Part shown: one piece after another, positions 62,123 through 64,000 of the stretch
Position numbering within the stretch: position 1 is the stretch's first letter
Layout of the letters: each line of letters opens with the position of its first letter
Assembly: GCF_026013605.1 (NCBI RefSeq)
Contig: NZ_JAPDPJ010000008.1
Coordinates: 55,166 to 119,165, forward strand
DNA length: 64,000 nucleotides
Source of the DNA: Plebeiibacterium sediminum
GTDB lineage: Bacteria; Bacteroidota; Bacteroidia; Bacteroidales; Marinilabiliaceae
Reading direction: 5' to 3'
Translations under genes and position numbers: made by a program
Notes under the pieces: generated by a model
The model's database searches: none
Seen by the model: the letters and a program-made list of their open reading frames with translations, nothing else
Told to the model about the DNA's origin: nothing

Positions 62123-62840
62123 TTCACCACGGAGAAGAAATCTCTGTGTACCTCAGTGAACTCTGTGGTAAAAAATAATTTAACCAAGGAAAGCATAAAG
62201 GTGCTACACTTCATCACATAGAACTTGGAGATAAATATCCTCTGTGTAGCCCTGTGAAAAGCCTCGGTGAACTCTGTGGTGAAAAAGTTATTAAACCAAG
62301 AAGAGCACAAATGCGCTACGCTTCATCACAAAGAACTTGGAGATAAATATCTTCTGTGTAGCTCTGTGAAAAACCTCGGTGAACACTGTGGTAAAAAATA
62401 ATTTAACCAAGGAAAGCATAAAGGCGCTGTGCTTTATCACAAAGAACTTGGATATAAATATCCTCTGTGTAGCTTTGTGAAAAAACTCGGTGAACTCTGT
62501 GGTAAAAAATAATTTAACCAAGGAAAGCATAAAGGTGCTACGCTTCATCACAAAGAACTTGGAGATAAATATCTTCTGTGTAGCTCTGTGAAAAACCTCG
62601 GTGAACTCTGTGGTAAAAAATTATTTAACCAAGGAAAGCACAAATGCGCTACGCTTCATCACAAAGAACTTGGAGATAAATATCCTCTGTGTAGTCCTGA
62701 GAAAACCCTCTGTGAATTCTGTGGTAAAAAATAATTTAACCAAGGAAAACATAAAGGCGCTATGCTTTATCACAAAGAACTTGGAGATAAATATCCTCTG
62801 TGTAGCTCTGTGAAAAACCTCGGTGAACTCTGTGGTAAAA
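62123..62840. repeat. Tandem array of about seven 111-bp units
   Basis: Each unit ends with a variant of GGTGAACTCTGTGGTAAAAA and contains CACAAAGAACTTGGAGATAA and CTCTGTGTAGCTCTGTGAAA. The ACTCTGTGGT end falls at 62161, 62272, 62384, 62495, 62606, 62717 and 62828, so spacing is 111-112. Units differ by a few percent and none encodes a plausible protein, though reading frames stay open by the repeat composition. It fills most of the gap between 62113 and 62869. Confidence 0.9.
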
Positions 62841-62868
62841 AAAAGAAATTAAACAAACAACCATTATA

Positions 62869-63528
62869 ATGATTAAAAGTATTATTAAGTCGGCATTTAT
62901 AGTTTGCGCTTTATTTGCCTTAACAGCCAATGCAGAAGCACAAAACGGAAAGCTTTTTAAAAAATCTAAGTTTAATGGCTATGCCTATTCAAGTAAAACC
63001 GGAAAGGTGGAGCCTGATTCATTATTTAAAACCGGCAAAGGGACTATAGTTTTAGATGGTAAAACCATTGGTTATGTAATGAGTAATGAAGTTTATAAAA
63101 ACTTTAAACTGACAGCTCAGTTCCGTTGGATGACAGAGTCTGATCAAAATAAAAAGCGCAATAGTGGGTTGATGTATTATGTGGCAAAAGATCAGGAAGA
63201 CGCTTTATGGCCATCAGGAATACAATATCAAATAAAAACTAATTCAACAGGTAATTTTATTCTGTTGAAAGATGTTAGTTTGACTGTTCATGATACTATA
63301 ATCGGACCAGGAGCCAGTATTAATGTAAATCATTTTTCAGATGCAGAAAAGGAACATGGAGTATGGAATGATATTGTTATTGAAGCAGATGGCGATCATG
63401 TAAAACAATATTTAAATGGAGTATTGGTAAATGAAGCAACCAATACTTCAGTAATAGAAGGACGCATCTTATTTCAATACGAAGGTTCACCCATTGAATT
63501 TAAAGCTATAAAAGTGAAACGTCTATAG
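62869..63528 (+). CDS. DUF1080-family secreted protein (3-keto-disaccharide hydrolase-like, LamG fold)
   Basis: A 219-residue secreted protein with signal peptide ending NAEAQ. The beta-jelly-roll pattern with EVYKNFKLTAQFRWMTES, NSGLMYYVA, WPSGIQYQIK and WNDIVIEADGDHVKQYLNGVLVNEA is typical of DUF1080. Members were named 3-keto-disaccharide hydrolases, although many act as lectin-like binding domains. It lies alone after the repeat array; no operon partner is visible. Confidence 0.85.
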   Translation: MIKSIIKSAFIVCALFALTANAEAQNGKLFKKSKFNGYAYSSKTGKVEPDSLFKTGKGTIVLDGKTIGYVMSNEVYKNFKLTAQFRWMTESDQNKKRNSGLMYYVAKDQEDALWPSGIQYQIKTNSTGNFILLKDVSLTVHDTIIGPGASINVNHFSDAEKEHGVWNDIVIEADGDHVKQYLNGVLVNEATNTSVIEGRILFQYEGSPIEFKAIKVKRL

Positions 63529-64000
63529 TTATCACCTCTTAGTATTAAGTATGCTGATCTTTATTAATTCGTTTTTATGATCACAGCTATTCTAATTCAC
63601 ACGAACTTATAAAAAGAGTTTATATTTAAAGGTTTCTCAAATGCTACAATGCTCATCACAGAAATATTTCAAAAAACTTTCCCTAATTAACCGCTTGACA
63701 AAAAGTGGTTTAGTTCTTACCTTGGTGTTTCTGCAAAATAAATAATTCAATTTTGTTTGGATGTTAGAATTAAAAGCTATTTATTTGCACCCGCTTTGAA
63801 CGAAAGGCGAGACAAAAAGATGACATAATGATAACTTTATAAGGGATGAAAAACCTAATACAGAGCAGGTTTTAAGGAGTTTTATAAAGAAGAAAAAAAA
63901 GAAATAAATTTTTTGATTTTTTATTTGGATTTAAAAATTAAAATCACTTATCTTTGCAGCCGCTTTTAAAGAAGGGCAAAAAGATAAAATAATGAAGCTT
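63529..64000. other. Right-edge gap with tandem leader-like sequences
   Basis: Two related leaders occur: TTATTTGCACCCGCTTTGAA at 63781-63800 and TATCTTTGCAGCCGCTTTTA at 63949-63968, each followed about 40 bases later by ATAATG. A promoter is clear before the second (TTTG near 63924, TATCTTTG 63949-63956). The first leads only to a 4-codon frame. No full gene is seen. Confidence 0.5.
63925..63956 (+). promoter_or_regulatory. Strong Bacteroidota promoter at right edge
   Basis: TATCTTTG (63949-63956) is a full -7 match with a TTTG/TTGG at -33 (63924-63928, spacing 20-21). The following GCAGCCGC is typical of highly expressed genes. An ATG at 63992 (Met-Lys-Leu) may start a gene beyond the window. 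Confidence 0.6.

Noticed and set aside
62291..62813. Open reading frames of 70-86 codons in the repeat array
   Set aside because: They are repeated peptides on both strands caused by the 111-bp unit; no start signal, domain or codon pattern supports them.

Overview
This AT-rich window looks like a chromosome segment of a Bacteroidota bacterium, possibly a Marinilabiliales-type marine or anaerobic member. The evidence is one SusC/SusD pair, many lipoproteins with Bacteroidota-style lipoboxes (a Cys after Ser or Ala shortly after the hydrophobic stretch), promoters of the TTTG-N19-TAnnTTTG type, weak Shine-Dalgarno sequences and Bacteroidota-style intergenic repeats. I see no rRNA, tRNA, CRISPR array, transposase or phage gene.

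Layout. (1) 1-7200, minus strand: a truncated GH105 unsaturated-uronyl hydrolase, a GH106-like rhamnosidase and two GH28 polygalacturonase-type enzymes. (2) 7575-8570: a LacI-family regulator, the only transcription factor seen. (3) 9037-14917: a tight five-gene cytoplasmic cassette of iron-dependent alcohol dehydrogenase, DHDPS-family aldolase, PdxA-family dehydrogenase, DUF1537 four-carbon acid-sugar kinase and sodium:solute symporter. (4) 15033-58952, plus strand: SusC, SusD, two PL1 pectate lyases, two DUF3826 proteins, a DUF6298-type protein, GH140, a GH43-like protein, GH143-like and GH142-like proteins, a BNR sialidase-like protein, an STN-esterase fusion, an exported TIM-barrel lipoprotein, GH141-like, CE8, a SET-domain protein, GH78, GH127, an unassigned 904-aa glycosidase, two GH2 enzymes and a GH137-like propeller. 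(5) 59228-63528: genes with no evident link to pectin (cysteine-hydrolase-like, glutamine amidotransferase, MTHFR-like, DUF1080) in a repeat-rich setting.

How the parts fit. The enzyme list resembles the known set for rhamnogalacturonan II (RG-II), the most complex pectin. Backbone cleavage would be by PL1, GH28, GH105 and CE8, and side-chain removal by GH140, GH141, GH127, GH78, GH106, GH2, GH137, GH142 and GH143. These family calls come from motif reading and recalled family features; no search was run.

The main hypothesis concerns the five-gene cassette. RG-II side chain D contains Dha (3-deoxy-D-lyxo-heptulosaric acid). Aldol cleavage of free Dha by a DHDPS-family enzyme would give pyruvate and D-threuronate. 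Reduction of the aldehyde by the Fe-ADH would give D-threonate. D-threonate is the known substrate of DUF1537 kinase/PdxA2 pairs, which yield DHAP and CO2. The stereochemistry matches and the route is redox-balanced. I know of no described Dha catabolic pathway.

Regulation. A 16-bp near-palindrome, roughly ATGWAAACGWTTWCAT, of LacI-operator type lies before both GH28 units, the cassette and GH78. Three of these regions carry two sites with centres 66-68 bp apart, one touching the -33 promoter element. The LacI protein probably coordinates these promoters.
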